From NCBI GenBank assembly GCA_030673585.1, contig DAOVIU010000057.1, positions 1-6,854 of the forward strand: a stretch of 6,854 bases of DNA. Direction: 5' to 3'. Below are positions 5,682-6,854 of the stretch, piece after piece. Made by a program: the position numbers and the translations under genes. The DNA is from Pseudomonadota bacterium. GTDB taxonomy: Bacteria > Desulfobacterota > BSN033 > G020346125. Below the pieces are notes generated by a model that had not been told where the DNA came from, ran no database searches, and saw nothing but the letters and a program-made list of their open reading frames with translations. The first letter of the stretch is position 1, and each line of letters starts with the position of its first letter.

Positions 5682-5723
5682 CTTCCTCTCCCTCATTGCA
5701 ATACCTCCCAGCAACAGCTCGCC

Positions 5724-6854
5724 CTAAGCTTTCTCCTTCCGGGTTCTCTTTTTCTTCTTCAGAATATCAAGGACTCCGTCGAGGATGATATTTGCCACCT
5801 CGTCCTTGCTCATTAATGGCAGGGCCTCGTCTTTCCCCTCGGAATCGATAATCACTACCCTATTCGTTTCCGTTCCGAACCCAGAGTCGGATCGGCTAAT
5901 GTCGTTGGCAACAATCAAGTCAAGGTGCTTCTCCCTCAATTTCTCCCTGGCGTTTGCGATGAGATCCTCCGTTTCAGCGGCGAATCCGACCAGGACTCGA
6001 TTCCCCTTGAGCGATCCGATCTCCCCAATTATGTCGGGATTTCTCTCCATGTGGAGGGAGACGCGGGCATTCAACTTCTTCAGTTTCCGTTCGCTTGTGG
6101 ATTTCGGGCGATAATCGGAAACAGCCGCGGCCTTGATGATGGCCGAGCACTCCTTATAGTGCGACAAGACTGCAGCTCGCATCTCGGAAGCCGTTTTGAC
6201 CGAGATAAACCGAACACTCCCTTTTGGAACGGGAAGATGAGCCGGGCCACTGATCAAGATTACATCCGCCCCCCTCCTCCGGGCCATCTTGGCCAGCGCA
6301 AATCCCATTCGTCCAGAAGACCGGTTGGCAATAAAGCGCACCGGGTCGATGGGCTCATGCGTCGGGCCTGCGGTTATGAGAACCCGTTCTCCGGCCAGAT
6401 CCTTCTCCATGAGGAGGTCCTCGATCCGCTCCACAATATCCGCCACCGCCGCCAATCTCCCCTGCCCGATAACCTCGCAGGCCAGATCCCCTTCCTCTGG
6501 ACCCACAAAATGGTAACCGGCCTTTTTCATTCTAGCCACGTTTTGCTGCACTGCGACGTTATTCCACATATTGACATTCATGGAGGGGGCGAAAAGTACC
6601 GGGGATTTGGTAGCCATTATCATGGTGGAGAGGAAGTCATCGGCGATGCCGTTTGCCACCTTCCCAATAATATTGGCCGTAGCAGGGGCAATTACCACGA
6701 GATCCGCCCTATCCGCCAACGCCACATGACCTATCTTTGAGCCCTCGATGAGGGAAAATAGATCCGTCTGGACGGGATTCCCCGAGAGGGTTTGAAGGGT
6801 GAGGGGAGTGATGAATTCCTGGGCATTTCGGGTCATGACCACGTGGAGCCTTGC
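5724..6854 (-). CDS. coaBC: Bifunctional phosphopantothenoylcysteine decarboxylase / phosphopantothenate-cysteine ligase (5' end outside window)
   Basis: The frame is open to the right edge (its first visible residues are 'ARLHVVMTRNAQEFITPLT'), so about 25 N-terminal residues of a protein of about 400 are missing. The visible 376 residues contain both halves of CoaBC (Dfp), which makes 4'-phosphopantetheine for coenzyme A in two cytosolic steps: ligation of cysteine to phosphopantothenate, then FMN-dependent decarboxylation. In the CoaC half, H43 in 'GHVALAD' matches the catalytic His, 'APATANIIGKVANGIADD' binds flavin and substrate, 'PSMNVNMW' (90-97) is the conserved PxMNxxMW motif, and C126 in 'DLACEVIGQGRL' matches the catalytic Cys of the clamp. 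In the CoaB half, 'TAGPTHEPIDPVRFIANRSSGRMG' carries the conserved Asn (N177), followed by 'KAAAVSDYRP', the Lys cluster 257-260, and 'VGFAAET'. Residue numbers count from the window edge. The tail is Lys-rich. GTG 6842 or ATG 6836 inside the window should not be taken as the start, because the upstream codons continue the family sequence. It is transcribed towards fmdB. Confidence 0.96.
   Translation of the reverse strand, partial: ARLHVVMTRNAQEFITPLTLQTLSGNPVQTDLFSLIEGSKIGHVALADRADLVVIAPATANIIGKVANGIADDFLSTMIMATKSPVLFAPSMNVNMWNNVAVQQNVARMKKAGYHFVGPEEGDLACEVIGQGRLAAVADIVERIEDLLMEKDLAGERVLITAGPTHEPIDPVRFIANRSSGRMGFALAKMARRRGADVILISGPAHLPVPKGSVRFISVKTASEMRAAVLSHYKECSAIIKAAAVSDYRPKSTSERKLKKLNARVSLHMERNPDIIGEIGSLKGNRVLVGFAAETEDLIANAREKLREKHLDLIVANDISRSDSGFGTETNRVVIIDSEGKDEALPLMSKDEVANIILDGVLDILKKKKRTRKEKA

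Noticed and set aside
5682..5723. A bidirectional terminator between the convergent fmdB and coaBC genes.
   Set aside because: No GC-rich hairpin followed by a T run is visible in the 42 bases. The same holds for 3765-3798 between pepA and the DUF1844 gene.
5925..6740. A 271-codon open frame on the + strand opposite coaBC.
   Set aside because: It lies wholly within the well-supported CoaBC frame and its translation has no recognisable fold or family motif. It is an antisense shadow.

Overview
The window looks like an ordinary chromosomal stretch of a Gram-negative bacterium, most plausibly a member of the old Deltaproteobacteria (Desulfobacterota-like). That lineage call is an inference. It rests on an RpoH-type heat-shock sigma factor combined with a CIRCE/HrcA operator, a DUF1844 protein with the usual short 'GFVVRDKR' motif, an FmdB zinc-ribbon protein and a CoaBC gene. 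All genes look intact except the two cut by the window edges. I see no mobile element, CRISPR array, tRNA or rRNA.

Layout. On the + strand, bases 1-396 hold the C-terminal third of a zinc-type alcohol/polyol dehydrogenase. It is followed by a UspA-family stress protein (534-1010), a polytopic UPF0104/YbhN-type membrane protein of the lysylphosphatidylglycerol-synthase transmembrane family (1148-2218) and an M17 leucyl aminopeptidase, pepA (2256-3764). A DUF1844 gene on the - strand (3799-4266) converges on pepA. A 255-base AT-rich intergenic region (4267-4521) then separates this gene from the divergent rpoH (4522-5370). rpoH is followed 29 bases later by an FmdB-family zinc-ribbon gene (5400-5681). 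This pair converges on coaBC, which runs on the - strand off the right edge (5724-6854).

The most informative part is the rpoH control region. A sigma70-like promoter (TTGAAT, 17 bases, TATATT) is followed immediately by a perfect CIRCE operator (TTAGCACTC-N9-GAGTGCTAA, 4468-4494) that would cover the predicted transcription start. The arms extend to 14 paired bases with a 5-base centre. The same -35 also lies in a 13-base match to the extended sigma32 -35 consensus. The sequence therefore suggests that the heat-shock sigma factor is itself under HrcA repression, possibly with autoregulation, so that two heat-shock circuits form a cascade. A second perfect palindrome, GGAATATATTCC, lies between the divergent promoters.

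Together the genes are stress and housekeeping functions: a universal stress protein, cytosolic peptide turnover, heat-shock transcription and coenzyme A synthesis. I do not see a new multi-gene system. The points worth following are the rpoH regulatory region, a possible RNA fold that would hide the ribosome binding site of the membrane-protein gene, and the poorly understood DUF1844 and FmdB genes on either side of rpoH.
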